This document shows, piece by piece, positions 47,401-57,011 of a stretch of DNA of 64,000 bases (positions within the stretch are counted from its first letter, which is position 1; each line of letters opens with the position of its first letter). The notes under the pieces are model-generated. The model had not been told where the DNA came from and searched no databases. It saw nothing but the letters and a program-made list of their open reading frames with translations. This stretch comes from Nephrocerus scutellatus (taxonomy: Eukaryota > Arthropoda > Insecta > Diptera > Pipunculidae): positions 27,867,777 to 27,931,776 of the forward strand of contig OX352761.1 in the NCBI GenBank assembly GCA_947095585.1, written 5' to 3'. The translations under genes and the position numbers were made by a program.

Positions 47401-50400
47401 ACTGACATACAGAGAGTTTCGAGTTTATCGGTTTCTTCAGAGAAAATTTCATTCATGGATAAAGGCTGGTGGTTTAAATTTTGCTTAGCCGACAGAAGTC
47501 AGCATTGGGTTTTGGGAAGCGTTTAATTCTAGTCTATTGTTCCGACCTTGTTCTGTTATCAAGGTCAGAAGTTACCGTGCTTACCGTACGTTCCTGTTCT
47601 TCTGGAGAAAGCGTGAATTCATATGAAAAGGTGAGTGCTGTCGTCAGTCATTTTCGGTAAAAGAACATGATGCAAAACTCTGTCAAATACTTGGCAATAT
47701 CGAGTTCAACGACTTTGCTTTCAACAAATTTGTGAATAGACTGGTTCTAACATTCGGTGAGAAATGCCATTAGATAAACTATAGAACATTGCCTTTGAAA
47801 ACCGCACTTCTGGTCGCAATATTACAATTAATCAGCGATTCAATGACTTCGGTTTCGGTTGGACACATTTAGTCCTGAAGAGATAAGTTTTATCATACCG
47901 TTGACAGAGATGTTCGTGATGGTAATAGAAATGTCATCCACACCACTATTGTCATTATGTGACGAGTTTATACTCTTGAAGAATTTGTTAAGGCTATCCT
48001 TGGCTTGGCTTGCTGCTCGTGTAGCCATATACTATTCTTTTTGGAGTTTTTTCTTTATTTGCTTGGTTCGACAACGAAATTATTATGTATTTATTTATTA
48101 AGATGAGCGGTAAAAATCAAAACAAGTGTTAGCGTGTTAACTTACAATATCGGGAATTTGAATGGCTCATTCGCTACCTGAGTGAGATTGTTTAACTCGG
48201 AAAATAACTCAGCATCGCTTTCTTGTAATGTTGTCACGTTCTTGTAGTTGTCAGTAGGCTTGTGTAGGTTTGTGTACTGCTAAATAGTAGTCTTAGCCCT
48301 CGATTATTGTACACGTCCACTATGAGCAGACAAGCAGACACTCCGACTTGGCAGAACTGAACCGTGATTTTAAGGTCCAAAAGTCAGTACACAAATAGTT
48401 TTTTAGAGCTCGAAGCAAAGCCAGCTAAAACCGATCTGCCGCCTTTATTAAGTAACATATTAATACTGGATAATATATTTTTCTAAGTAGATATTGTTAA
48501 TTAAGGTTAATAGCCATTCTCTTAGGAATGCATCATTACAAGACCTTGAAAAGAAGGGTAGGACAAGATTCACGATTGTAGTATTTAAGAAGAATAATTA
48601 AAAGTAGAAGTAGTAGCAGATAAAAACGGTAAAACTTAAACCGTTCTCTGGTCTTTAGCTAATATTTGCAACCTAAATTTCAATTCCAGACAATTGCGCA
48701 TTCTTCAATTAATATTGTTTTTGTTTTGTTGATTTTCAATACAATAAGAATAACATTTTGCATACATAAATTTTGGGAATATCATAAAAATTTAAGCTTA
48801 TTGTCTGCCATGAGTATAATGTTAACCTGAATCATCCGTGACCAGGGTGTAAAAATTTCTTTGCTGCAATCATGTAATTGTGTCGGCTTTTATTTAACAG
48901 CTATAGAAAAGTAAGTAAAAAAGTCACACTTCCACCGGCAAACCTTTTCTATACTTGAGCTTCCTTAAACTCTTGTCTTGGTTTATGCCAAAACCTTCAC
49001 TATAGAAAGCCAAACTGTTCCTATCGTACACAGATACATGCTTAGATTTATCCCAAACGTATTTGGATTAGTAATCAACTAAAGAGCAAAATCCATATAC
49101 AATTTTTCTGTTTGTCGGACACCTATATTTATCAAGACCCAGTAATGTTTTTGTCAATGTGTCCATTGAATTTATTCCTCTTTGAATTTCAATCAAAACC
49201 TTCTCTATAGAAAGCCCAACTGTTCCGATCGTACACAGATACATGTTTAGATTTAGACCAAACGTAGTTGTATTAGTAATCAACTAAAGAGCAAAATCCC
49301 TATAAAATTTTTCTGTTTCCCACTACCACATCTTACGTTTCTCGCTCTTTGCGACTACTTATTTTTTGTACACTGTATTCACATCCCACAAAGGCACATG
49401 CGTTTGGTCTTGGTTTACAGCATTAGTATGCGTAGAGTTGGGCTTTCTATAGAGAAGGTTTTGCAAAGAGCGAGAAACGTAAGATGTGGTAGTGGGAAAC
49501 AGAAAAATTTTATAGGGATTTTGCTCTTTAGTTGATTACTAATACAACTACGTTTGGTCTAAATCTAAGCATGTATCTGTGTACGATCGGAACAGTTGGG
49601 CTTTCTATAGAGAAGGTTTTGCACTACACATCTTACGTTTCTCGCTCTTTGCGACTATGTACTTATTTTTGTACACTGTATTCACATCCCACAATCACAG
49701 ATGCGTTTGGGATGGGTTTACAGCATTAGTATGCGATGAGTTGGGCTTTCTATAGAGAAGGTTTTGCATCATCCCGAATCGCTCGCTATTGTCTTCGAAT
49801 AGGTTTTTCTAACATACACTTTTTCGGGACACCCAAGTCACATAAGTTCATGTTACGATAAATATCGTCTATAGCAGTAGCTTTGATGTACATAATGGTT
49901 AGATTTCTAACAAGCAAGACAAACAAACTGGTTTTAATATAGGCTTTTGTGGATTTAAGATTTAACCATCCAACCATCCGCGTATTTCCGGCCCCATACT
50001 ATAGGGTTTTTCAATAAGAGCACTTCAACTTTTTTTCTTGAACTGAAGCCCTGGCGGCTGCGATGTTTTCAACACTTCGAGAACTTCTTGCTCTCGAGGG
50101 CACCGGAACATTATGTAGCGAAAACGTAGACTCAAATTTTGCCACTATACGGTCGATTGTCGAACGGGCTGGCTTGTTAAATGGACCGTAAAATGGCCGT
50201 AATGCTCTTAAAGTAGCGGCAACAGAACGATTATTTTGATAAAAAATTTGCACGATTTGCAATCGCTGTTCACCGTTCCATAATGAAATGTATACAAATG
50301 AAGTTTCCAAATGACAAAAGAACAATAAAAAATATGGCGTCGTTCGCCGTCCCTATCGGAGAAAAGTTGAAGCGCACCTGTTGAAACACCCGATACAATG

Positions 50401-53400
50401 GGTAAAGAATTAAACTACATAATTCAAGTTCTTGCTTCTCTTCACTGATCGAATGGCCAATGTAGGTACAACTTACAACTATAACTAAATATTTATAACG
50501 AATCAATCCAAAAATACTGTGTAACTGTAAAATATACAATCAACAACTTCTGACTCATTTTTAATCTTATTTTCGTAACCAGTGTCTACAGTGTAATAAA
50601 TAAATAACTTGATTTTGAAAACAACGCAATAGATATAGATTGAAGGTGGCACTTAATTGTGTACTTATTTATTTACTTTTTTGGAGATTTTTTTTCGCCT
50701 TATCATTAAAAAAAATATTACATTTGTTTAAAACCATATAACCAAAGCAGATATATTAATATTTGGGCAAAATGAGTAAAAAAAACGGTCCAAATTTTGG
50801 AATCAGTTTTTAAGATGTTCAAATAAATTTGTGGTTAAAAATAAATCATAATAAGCACTGCAAAGTACCACCAAATTAATTTTCACTACTTATTCATTCA
50901 TTGACTTATTTCTGAAAGTACATGTTAATATTCTGAGCACGAACAAAGTTTTTATGTACACGTCGTTCGTCGTACCTTTTTCGTGCATGTCCAATGGACG
51001 GGCAATTGTTTGAGTTTTTTTAGAAATTGATGATTCGTATGTAGGATAAATTCAATTCACGAGAATAATAATAAATCACCCAAGAATAAAAAATAAAAAA
51101 TTTATCAACGATGACATAATTGAAGCTATGTACGGAAAATAAATAAACAACACCATAAAGGTGCAGCGATTATAATAGAAACCCAGCAGGAAGTCAGACT
51201 ACAGTTGACAGCCGATGTTAATGGTTATTATGTACGAAACGAAACATAACAATAATGTTAGTTATATGATAATTCTAATTTTAAGCGAGACATTTCTGGG
51301 AATGAAATACAAAAATCTATCGAAAAAACCAGGTGAATAAAGTTAAACTTAGCTTTTCGGGTACTTTTATGTATACATGGACACACGCGACACACGTTAC
51401 GCGCGCACATAGAATGCGCGCTTATAGAACGTATCAAAATTGGGTAAAAAGGACATAAAAGAACTCAAAATACCACTTTTCCACGCATCACACGCAACTC
51501 ACGACACGCGTCGTACGCGGTATCTCAGAAATGGCCCAGTGAAAGATGATGAAAAAGGACCTCAAAGAAGTCGTAAAAATGGGTGTTTAATACTCGAAAG
51601 TGCAGACGGCAGCAATGCACAGCAAACAGATTGGCCTTGTCCTTAAAGCTAACAACTGGAATGTCATTATAAATAAGCGTTGGAATCGACGAAGAGGCTG
51701 GCTGTATTTTTGATTCTTTTCACAAATAAACAAAAATGTTTACTACCTTTGAGCATTGTAGTATTTTTTGCCTCAATTTTTGGTCGTACGCGAATTTGAC
51801 TCGCCGAAGATGGGCATTGAATTAATTTCTGGCTCGGTTAAAATTTATTCGGTTTTCCTTATAAACAGCGTACCTCTCTAATCCTAGAAGCCATCATACC
51901 ATCCATTCTCCTTTGGTTTGAGACTAAATCCTGAAAGGGATAAAGTCTCTCATACCAATAAGAATATATTTGTGAAAGGTGGCTTAAAAGGACCTCAAAG
52001 AATTCGAAAAAAACATTTCCACCCATCACACGCAGAATATAAAAATGCTATTTAGGACTCAAAGTAGTCGAAAATACAGACAAACAGGGGTCAAGTCAAG
52101 TTAAATAAAATTAAATTTGGATCCTGAGGCCCGATCACTTCCAAATTTTAATAGAAAGTGTTGTCGTTGGTGGTACACATATAAAATCGGGTTTATTTTT
52201 TTTAATATATTTATATGAGCACAACTTTGCCTGGAACCAGGAAATCTACCGGTGGGATATTTTAGAAAACGTGGAATCTTCTTAGACCAACCAACATTAA
52301 GGCAACCAGGAATGTAATTTAAACAGAAGTCTTCGTTAGCCCATATGAGCAGCATAACAGTGCTGCGTAATCTGGACTTCATTAGATCTGCGGAATGATT
52401 TCCTTACTCAGAAAATCTGATTTCGAAGGACTAAAGCTTATGGCAATTTTTTGAGTAGAAACTCAATATGTCAGCGCACAATCCGAAATGTGACCTCTTA
52501 TTACATTGTAAATAATGTATGCCGATGCCGAAAGGAACTTACTACTAACTACTACATCAGTGTTTTTAAACACAAATTAAATGAGTAAGCAACATTTTGT
52601 TTTGCAAATTTTGAGTTCGTGTGTTCATCCAATTTTTTCGGCAAATGTACGCAGAAAGAATGCATTTTCAGAGCTATAAGCTCTGATCGTAAGAATAATG
52701 CTATTCATGTGACGCGCGGATTATTGTTTACCAAAATTATTTATTTAATTGTTACTAATCAAATGATGACTAATACCGAGCAGTAATCACAACAGCAACA
52801 AAAACAGGAATGGTAAATTTCAGTAAAATGATAAATTGTCCCCCAAATAAGTAAAAAATTTCTGATGAAAAATGTATCCTTCATATCAACTAAGGGCGCA
52901 GATTAAAAATCACGTTTCAACAATTAAACTAAAGTCTGCTTAGAAATTCCAAAATATCAAAATGAAAACTAGAAGGAAAAAGAAATAAAATTACAAATAA
53001 AACAAAAACAACAACAAAAAAAATTTCAATTTTTAAGGTAAATTCTCCAATAAGCAAAGGTATACTGAATTCCACTATAAATGCTGAAAAATAAAAACAC
53101 ATGCGAAGGACTGCACCCAACAAAACAACCCCAATCGTAAAGCAAAGCAGCGCTGCTCACACCGCACACAGAACACAGTCATTATAGTATGACGTGATCT
53201 GATGCGTCTATATGGAAAATAAATTTGTATTGGAGCCTTCCGAGCCCGCGGCCCGATTACTCTCAAGTTTTTAATAGAAAGTGTTGTGATGGGAAATACA
53301 CATGTGTGAAAAGTTTGAATAACACCGGGCTTTAGGAAGTGGGTTAAAAATCGATCACAAGATCTGACAAGCCAGCTAGCCACGGGAGCGCGCGAAGTTA

Positions 53401-55863
53401 ATATAGAGAAACGGTTCATTTCGGGCTTTTGGATCTAAAAATATCAGGGAGTCACAGTTCACCTATTCTTTTTTAAAACAGATATTTCTGAAATTTAAGT
53501 TAAAGTTAAAATTAAAATATTAAGAATGTCAAATTCTTAGAAGATTTTAAGTTCCAAATAAAAAAAATGGAGGTGTGGGCAAAACACGACTTTCTTTTAC
53601 CGACGGGGCTTTTTGAGTTATGTATTTGCAAAAACTCGAAAAACTGTCGACTAAACTGTCGCTTCCGGCTGTCAGATTTTCGTCAAAATCATTTGGCCAC
53701 TTACAATTTATGTAAAAAGCTTAAAAGTTTTGTAGTTTTGCAGAACATATGTAGGGTTTTTGGTTAAGAGTTCTCCACGGAAACGCCTGCACTAGCGAAT
53801 GTGCAGAACCCAATTTTGCATGACTTTTTTGCATAAATCGGGCCATATACCGGTAATTTTACGTTCAATGTTGCGAGGTCGTGTAAAGTCTCTGGCTTAT
53901 TATAAACCGTCAACTAAACATAGCTCCAAAAAACTGTTTAGAGGCGTCAAATCACACGTACCAGGCGGGCAATCGGCTGGTCCATTTAGGGAGATAATAC
54001 GGTCACCGAATTTTAACATCAATATCTTGATTTTTTTAGCTATGCAGCTTGTGGTGCCCTCTCGTTAAAGCCATATATGATTCCAAGACAACCAATTTAT
54101 ACCAGAAATAGTGAGTTAATACGAGTATCAAGGGCCCCTAGCATAGGAAGAGCTCTTTAAATTCTGTTCTTGTTATCTGTTGCAATTATTTCACGAGTGC
54201 AATAATTATCCGGTTTTATTACTCTAGGTACGATTAATTATTCTTCACTTAAACTTCTTCGGTTACGACCTATGTAGATTGCCTCCCATCATTTTTATGC
54301 GTCATAAAGAACAAACCAATATCTAGCAGCGTTCAAAGGTAGCGTGTAATTAACGCCTTTTAAACCCGGTCTATTATATATATACAAATATAAACATATA
54401 TTTGTTATCTTCGTAAGTAGATACACTCGTTTATAGCAATAGTAGAAAACAAATTAAACTAAATATTTTAATGCAAGTAGTGCGAAAAGCGTAGGTCTGT
54501 TGTTACACACCCATAATAACATAGATTGTAGGTGTCCTATACTCGTATATATAACTTCTCAAAGATATTAATTAAATAAATGATTCAAAAAAGTAAATAA
54601 TATGATGTATATTACTATTACTGCTTGTATTATTCCTTTAACTTTTTGTGAATAGATTAACTTTTGTTTTCCCTCTTTTACCAAGAAAATCAGCCATTTC
54701 ACTTTTGTGTTGCGTTTACGTTGTATGATTTTTAAAATAAAAACGTATAAAAAATCATGCATAAAAACTTTGTTAACTGGGTAACAAATAAATAATAATA
54801 ATAACAGTCCTTTTATTTTTAGATTTTATTATTTGGTAATATGTAATCGCCAAATTATCTGTTTTTGAGGTGGGACCTATTCCAAAGATTATCCTAAAGA
54901 AGGGCTGATACAAGAAATTACAAATTATATAAAAAAGCTTTAAAGGTTAAGAAAACTGGCCCGTATGCACAAATATGTCATTATTCCTTAACGTTATCAG
55001 CAAGTATCAGCAAAAGATAATATTAATATTGCAAAATTATTTCTTTTTTTAAGCAAGTATAGCCATTAACACATACATTATTTATGTTAAAGTCATCTTG
55101 ACAGCGCTTTTTATTTACAATAAAATTTAGTGTACAAATATACATAAGTATCAGAAAGAATTTGATGAACTGCGGATCAGCAATCTGAGCAAAAAAGTTT
55201 CCACTGATATAAAAAAAAAACAAATATTTGTTCCGCTGATGTCGATAAAACAAAAACACAGCAATGTCCTACTTTGCGATATGTTGGCAATAAAAACGCT
55301 TACATTTACAGCGTACATTTGTGAATAAAAGAACCTTAAGTGCATTTAAAAAAGCAGAAAGAAGATATTATTACCTCCACCTTACATTCGTTGGACAAGC
55401 AATTCAGGTCAGACCTTAAGCGACATGCTAAACAAATTTCACCGGTTTGACAAAATGCGAAACAAACGAAAGAAATCAGCGCTCGGCGTGGTGTCTTCGG
55501 ACTAACATTTGAACAACAACTTTCAACGCACGATTGTATGTGTGTATTTAAAAAAAATCGGTAGTTGTACACTGCTATTAATATGTATATAAAAAATAAA
55601 CAAATGAACTTCGTGAACTGTAAAGATTCCAAGAAATGATATGTGTACGAGTATTAATGGAGATGGAGATATACTTTCTTTAACATAAGATGATGATGAG
55701 ATGAAGATGACGGTTATGCTCATTTACTTCATTGTAAGTCATTTTTATGGATATGTGCATGAATTATATACCTTACATTATCAAGTACTTACTCGAAATA
55801 TGGAACGGCGTTAATGTATCCAAAAATAAGGAGAAATGTTAGCACCATCATCGAAGCCCCCAT
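32458..55863 (-). CDS. mfas: Midline fasciclin, TGFBI/periostin-type adhesion protein (838 aa, 8 coding exons)
   Basis: Secreted or extracellular-matrix adhesion protein. Minus-strand coding exons: 55863-55793, 45358-45153, 45082-44938, 39813-39637, 39555-39282, 39194-38720, 33696-33005 and 32934-32458. Every junction is GT-AG and phases agree (2,1,2,2,0,1,0), giving 2517 bases. Exon 1 is a signal peptide (MGASMMVLTFLLIFGYINAV). A Pro/Ser-rich and Phe/Gly-rich linker follows. The EMI domain (about 141-230) starts WWKGPNVC and ends KKQCCHGYGRP, with an acidic Ser/Glu-rich insertion at about 148-175. FAS1 domains lie at about 233-386, 386-528, 530-680 and 681-815, with VTLFAPTDEAY, VTVFVPNDFAF, VTVFAPTDKAF and TLLVPKNDVF strands and NGVVHVID-type H2 motifs. 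A His/Gln-rich tail closes the protein. Introns 1, 4 and 6 (10.4, 5.1 and 5.0 kb) are full of transposons. Further small exons in intron 1 cannot be excluded. Confidence 0.93.
34048..34317 (+). mobile_element. MITE family C, full-length copy (270 bp)
   Basis: Left end CAAAACCTTCTCTACAGAAA with GCCCAACTGT. The right end is its inverted counterpart, ending at 34317. The interior ('caactaaagagcaaaatcc', 'ctaccacatcttacgtttct', 'cacatcccacaaacac') matches 49194-49463. No ORF. It lies in mfas intron 6. Confidence 0.85.
35406..37826. mobile_element. Fossil mariner-like element with long terminal inverted repeats, holding a nested LINE
   Basis: Inverted repeats of about 110 bp lie at 35406-35520 and 37700-37826, sharing GATTTGGGATGCTAATCCG, 'ggggtgattcctt', 'aaaatcgtatgggaggg' and 'cctttgagatgcag'. 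Between them, 36590-37337 (+) encodes a broken transposase: VKRILWTDDSQFTRDGITNF (first Asp), then a stop-ridden gap, then WIGRNGPIHWPARTPDLTVL with LDFSVWGTMKSLVY (third Asp). The second catalytic Asp is replaced (YQHYGTPNH). A LOA-type LINE is inserted at 35645-36580. Confidence 0.75.
35645..36580 (-). mobile_element. LOA-type LINE fragment (RT end plus RNase H)
   Basis: Minus-strand reading starts VIAYADDVAIAG (RT YADD) near 36560. It continues SSKKAIGSKWGLQPHITHWL and VWWTVLDKAINRDKLSRVQR, then ALRTTPSAALDILL. RNase H follows, with FYTDV at 35960, GVGGGVFSKRLNLSLSFRLP, VFQAEIMAIKEA and FSDSQAALKSM down to about 35700. One stop separates TDV from KTDEG. The order RT then RNase H is typical of the LOA/I groups. 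Confidence 0.8.
38275..38640 (-). mobile_element. Jockey/CR1-like LINE, RT C-terminal fragment
   Basis: Minus-strand words include VKFRDSSFRRTTRMWNALSF, typical of the last part of jockey/CR1 RT ('FFPRTARLWNSLP' type). The same segment recurs in 42945-43350 and 47440-47560. It lies in mfas intron 6. Confidence 0.65.
40140..41395 (+). mobile_element. RTE-like LINE, family-1 copy (3' half)
   Basis: The RT reads IDFEKTFDSVNRQFIWIALR, GVRQGCILSP (40505) and LDYADDVCLLSHRIMELHQ (40630), then FQYLGSIVSTEGGTEQDIV and the thumb region to 40951. The tail (QWIGHTLRKGD-like, GRPRNTWRRTVE) runs to 41290. An unusual end follows: the terminal 'tatccccttgtgggtccta' appears twice in opposite orientation at 41347-41392. 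Several stops. It is the best-preserved YADD region of the family, in mfas intron 4. Confidence 0.85.
41790..42040 (-). repeat. Dispersed repeat D, copy 2 (inverted)
   Basis: Inverse-orientation match to 15930-16200, sharing 'ggtgggctat', 'acgtttgtagccggtttc', 'acgacgcgagtccaaatgc' and 'atggtcaga'. Confidence 0.7.
42172..42940 (+). mobile_element. LOA/R1-like LINE, RT N-terminal fragment
   Basis: EERIRWAIKSFQPYESLGVD then GYIPTSWRRAR (42600 region). The frame shifts to LFIPKVGKRDHNHRKSYRPI with GLTSFVVLKTIKKVV and LHSSQHAYNMRAGRSTETA (42700-42750). KVKHLGLIFDSRLLWNKHQQ near 42840 is a later RT segment. The same element resumes at 43590-43930. Confidence 0.75.
42945..43350 (-). mobile_element. 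Jockey/CR1-like LINE fragment inserted in the LOA-like LINE
   Basis: Minus-strand words: RCKKYFTPSDLATIYKALIR, PKIEYNCHIWSGAPKTTLHQ, LDRIQNRAIKLIGDENIAKS and CLSLFYRFFHQRCSREIASC. These belong to the RT C-terminal part. A related copy is at 47010-47350. Confidence 0.75.
43361..43535 (-). mobile_element. tRNA-derived SINE, 3'-truncated copy with tRNA head
   Basis: Minus-strand head CCCGTGGCTCAGTGGAAATG at 43535, then B box GGTTCGAATCCCAGTAACAC, 'aaaagtatttttcacggtg', 'cccacctctcgcgaatggg' and 'gacaaacgttccgagag', ending at 'ccggatccggcc' near 43366. The (ATT)n tail is missing. Confidence 0.8.
43590..43930 (+). mobile_element. LOA-like LINE, RNase H fragment
   Basis: From 43710 the plus frame reads YTDGS, stop, KAEGTGTxAWAKNQIL and QYPSTSLWLRVPDNAE, the start of RNase H (YTDGSK..GVGAG). 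It is probably the continuation of 42172-42940. Confidence 0.6.
43940..44930. other. mfas intron 4 sequence, no gene; possible MITE
   Basis: AAAGGGTGTTTTCATTTTAC at 44154 and AACACCCTTTATAT at 44469 are short inverted ends that may bound a MITE of about 320 bp. Nothing else recognised. Confidence 0.35.
45360..46020. other. mfas intron 1 sequence, no gene seen
   Basis: AT-rich intron. A small palindrome 'atgatatcttttaaggatatcatg' lies near 45653-45678. No domain recognised. Confidence 0.35.
46021..46945 (+). mobile_element. Jerky/Tigger-type (pogo) transposase pseudogene
   Basis: It opens MAIGKKVPKLSIKQKS, stop, ILDKLHKGVSAKSLPETYTV, the CENP-B-like helix-turn-helix found in jerky/Tigger proteins. 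Then NAESGSEMR, EAAFNAWFSNLIKRNGIRML, LGLSPEQIYNANESGLFF (DDE start, with Asn where the catalytic Asp belongs) and KKALLLLDNATYDPKDDE (second Asp), then LPANCTAIIQPMDQNVI (third Asp). Stops and frameshifts show it is dead. It is in sense with plus, antisense to mfas, within intron 1. Confidence 0.8.
47010..47560 (-). mobile_element. Jockey/CR1-like LINE fragment, second copy
   Basis: Minus-strand words RCKKYLTPSDLVIYKAQNFN, TLLHLLDRIQNRAVKLIGDQ and CLSLF correspond to 42945-43350. Bases 47840-48028 (-; KDSLNKFFKSINSSHNDNSG, VDDISITITN) look like the region before the RT of the same type of LINE. Confidence 0.65.
48100..48985. other. mfas intron 1 sequence, no gene seen
   Basis: No exon, domain or clear inverted repeat recognised. 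Confidence 0.35.
48989..49766. mobile_element. Cluster of MITE family C copies in alternating orientation
   Basis: Left-half copy at 48989-49120 (+). Full copy at 49194-49463 (+, 270 bp). Inverted left half at 49465-49621 (-), joined directly at 'gttttgcaaagagcg'. Right half at 49624-49766 (+). All share CAAAACCTTCTCTATAGAAA ends and 'cacatcttacgtttctcgct'. Head-to-head joining in mid-element suggests aberrant transposition or template-switch repair. Confidence 0.85.
50002..50393 (-). mobile_element. Deletion derivative of a DD41D mariner (392 bp)
   Basis: TA at 50000-50001 and 50394-50395 flank 32-bp inverted repeats with six mismatches (TAGGGTTTTTCAATAAGAGC on the left, TCGGGTGTTTCAACAGGTGC on the right, both then 'actt/gcttcaactttt'-like). 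Inside, minus-strand 50325-50030 keeps only the transposase N-terminal HTH (NGEQRLQIVQIFYQNNRSVA, ALRPFYGPFNKPARSTIDRI). It breaks off shortly after ENIAAARASVQEK. The catalytic core is deleted. Confidence 0.88.
50396..51359. other. mfas intron 1 sequence, no gene seen
   Basis: AT-rich; no exon or element recognised. Confidence 0.35.
51360..52200 (-). repeat. Family E repeats and a family A fragment
   Basis: Bases 51365-51620 and 51965-52100 are family E in reverse orientation ('cccagtgaaagatgatg', 'ggacctcaaagaa.tcg', 'ccaccatcacacgca'-type words). Bases 52105-52200 are a family A module ('cctgaggcccgatcac', 'agaaagtgttgtcg', 'acacat'). Confidence 0.6.
52200..53185. other. mfas intron 1 sequence, no gene seen
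   Basis: No domain, splice-consistent exon or inverted repeat recognised. Confidence 0.35.
53190..53415 (-). repeat. Family A repeat fragment (inverted)
   Basis: Minus orientation of the family 5' end: 'gaagttaatatagaga' at 53395-53410, 'gtgggttaaaaatcgatcac', 'acacatgtgtg', 'agaaagtgttgt' and 'ggagccttccgagcccg'. Confidence 0.75.
53752..54100 (-). mobile_element. DD41D mariner fossil, transposase C-terminal part
   Basis: Minus-strand reading gives FGDRIISLNGPADCPPGTCD with LTPLNSF (third catalytic Asp replaced by Asn), two stops, ARDFTRPRNIERKITGIW and KKVMQNWVLHIR. This corresponds to RNGPVNWPPRSCDLTPLDYF of the intact element. The end near 53752 (AGGGTTTTTGGTTAAGAG) resembles the TIR of 50002-50393. 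Confidence 0.8.
54101..55792. other. mfas intron 1 near exon 1; no supported exon
   Basis: AT-rich. An ORF at 55371-55500 (-) was considered and rejected on splice phase. No transposon recognised. Confidence 0.35.
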
Positions 55864-57000
55864 TTTAAAGAAAGTTTTTGAATTGTTTGTTTATTTCTAA
55901 TTTTCACACTACAAGTAAAAAAAACAATATTTATTTTATTTCCGATGTAGATTTTGATTACTAATCCGTCAATCACGATTCACATAAAGATCACTAGTAG
56001 TAAAATCTATAAGTGCTGGAAACAATTATGTCTATGCAAAATAAAGTCGAACTGATCGCTCAACCAACAAACAAGATATTTACATACAACGAGATGATAC
56101 AGATGGTACAACGATAGAGAAGCACTTGTTCTTTATTCGAAGCTCAAATATGTACTAACTGATCTCAGAACATACGGCCTCGTATTTATAATGTCCGATG
56201 GTAGCGTCAAAGAGTATAGTACTGTTGTTGCAGTTCGCTGCTTCAAATCGGCTTTGTCTGCCAAGGCGATGATTCTGGAAAATAGACTACAAGTACGTAT
56301 AGCAGATACAGTGAGTGATGGTTAAAAGAAACAAACATAGGGATTGGATGTATGACGATGATCGAATTGATGTCACTGGCATTTCATCTCATCATTTTGG
56401 ACTCATCTTCTTGTACTGAAATAATGGTTCGTATTTTTACTTGCGTAGTACTTACAATATATATAATCGTTCATGTACATGAAATAACTAGTAGGAGGAT
56501 GATCTGCAATATTATTCCATTTGGTGTTAGTAAACAATAAAGTAGAACTTTTGTTTCGCCACATTTCTGGTTTTTGTATTTTTTAATAATTGGTACGAAA
56601 AACCATTTGGTATATGGCAATAGCAGGAACTTTTTGCGAGTTCAGTTACAGTTTGTTTAATCGTATGTCGTAAACATGACGTGATATGGAAAAAGTGACA
56701 TAGTATTAGTCATGTAAATCAGATTTTAATAAAGGAATAAAATTTGAAAAAAAAAATCTTTTAGTGCCTGTGATTAACGGATTAACTTTGCACTTTAAAC
56801 TATTAAGTGCTTTATGATTAGTAAGTTAAGCTGTTGGAACACATATCTTCACTTTCAAATGAAAAAAACGCGTTGCCGATATTAGCGTCAAAATCATCTT
56901 TTTCGGGGTCGCTGACATGAATATATAGTCATGGTGACGGTGAGACACCACTATCGGAAGGGAGTGACATTTGACCGAACATTTTTCCGACCGGGCAACG
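55864..57000 (-). promoter_or_regulatory. 5' UTR and presumed promoter region of mfas
   Basis: Sequence upstream of the mfas start codon. The start context is AAA-ATG on the minus strand (55863). The transcription start is not identifiable; candidates lie around 56100-56280, where base composition rises in G+C. No other gene seen here. Confidence 0.3.
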
Positions 57001-57011
57001 CCGGGCACTTG

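Noticed and set aside
55371..55500. Cysteine-rich ORF on the minus strand (LACRLRSDLNCLSNECKVE) as an extra mfas exon after the signal-peptide exon
   Set aside because: An acceptor of the right phase exists, but every donor (GTAAGG, GTGGAG, GTAATA) leaves a phase that does not fit the next exon at 45358. Joining exon 1 directly to 45358 keeps the frame.
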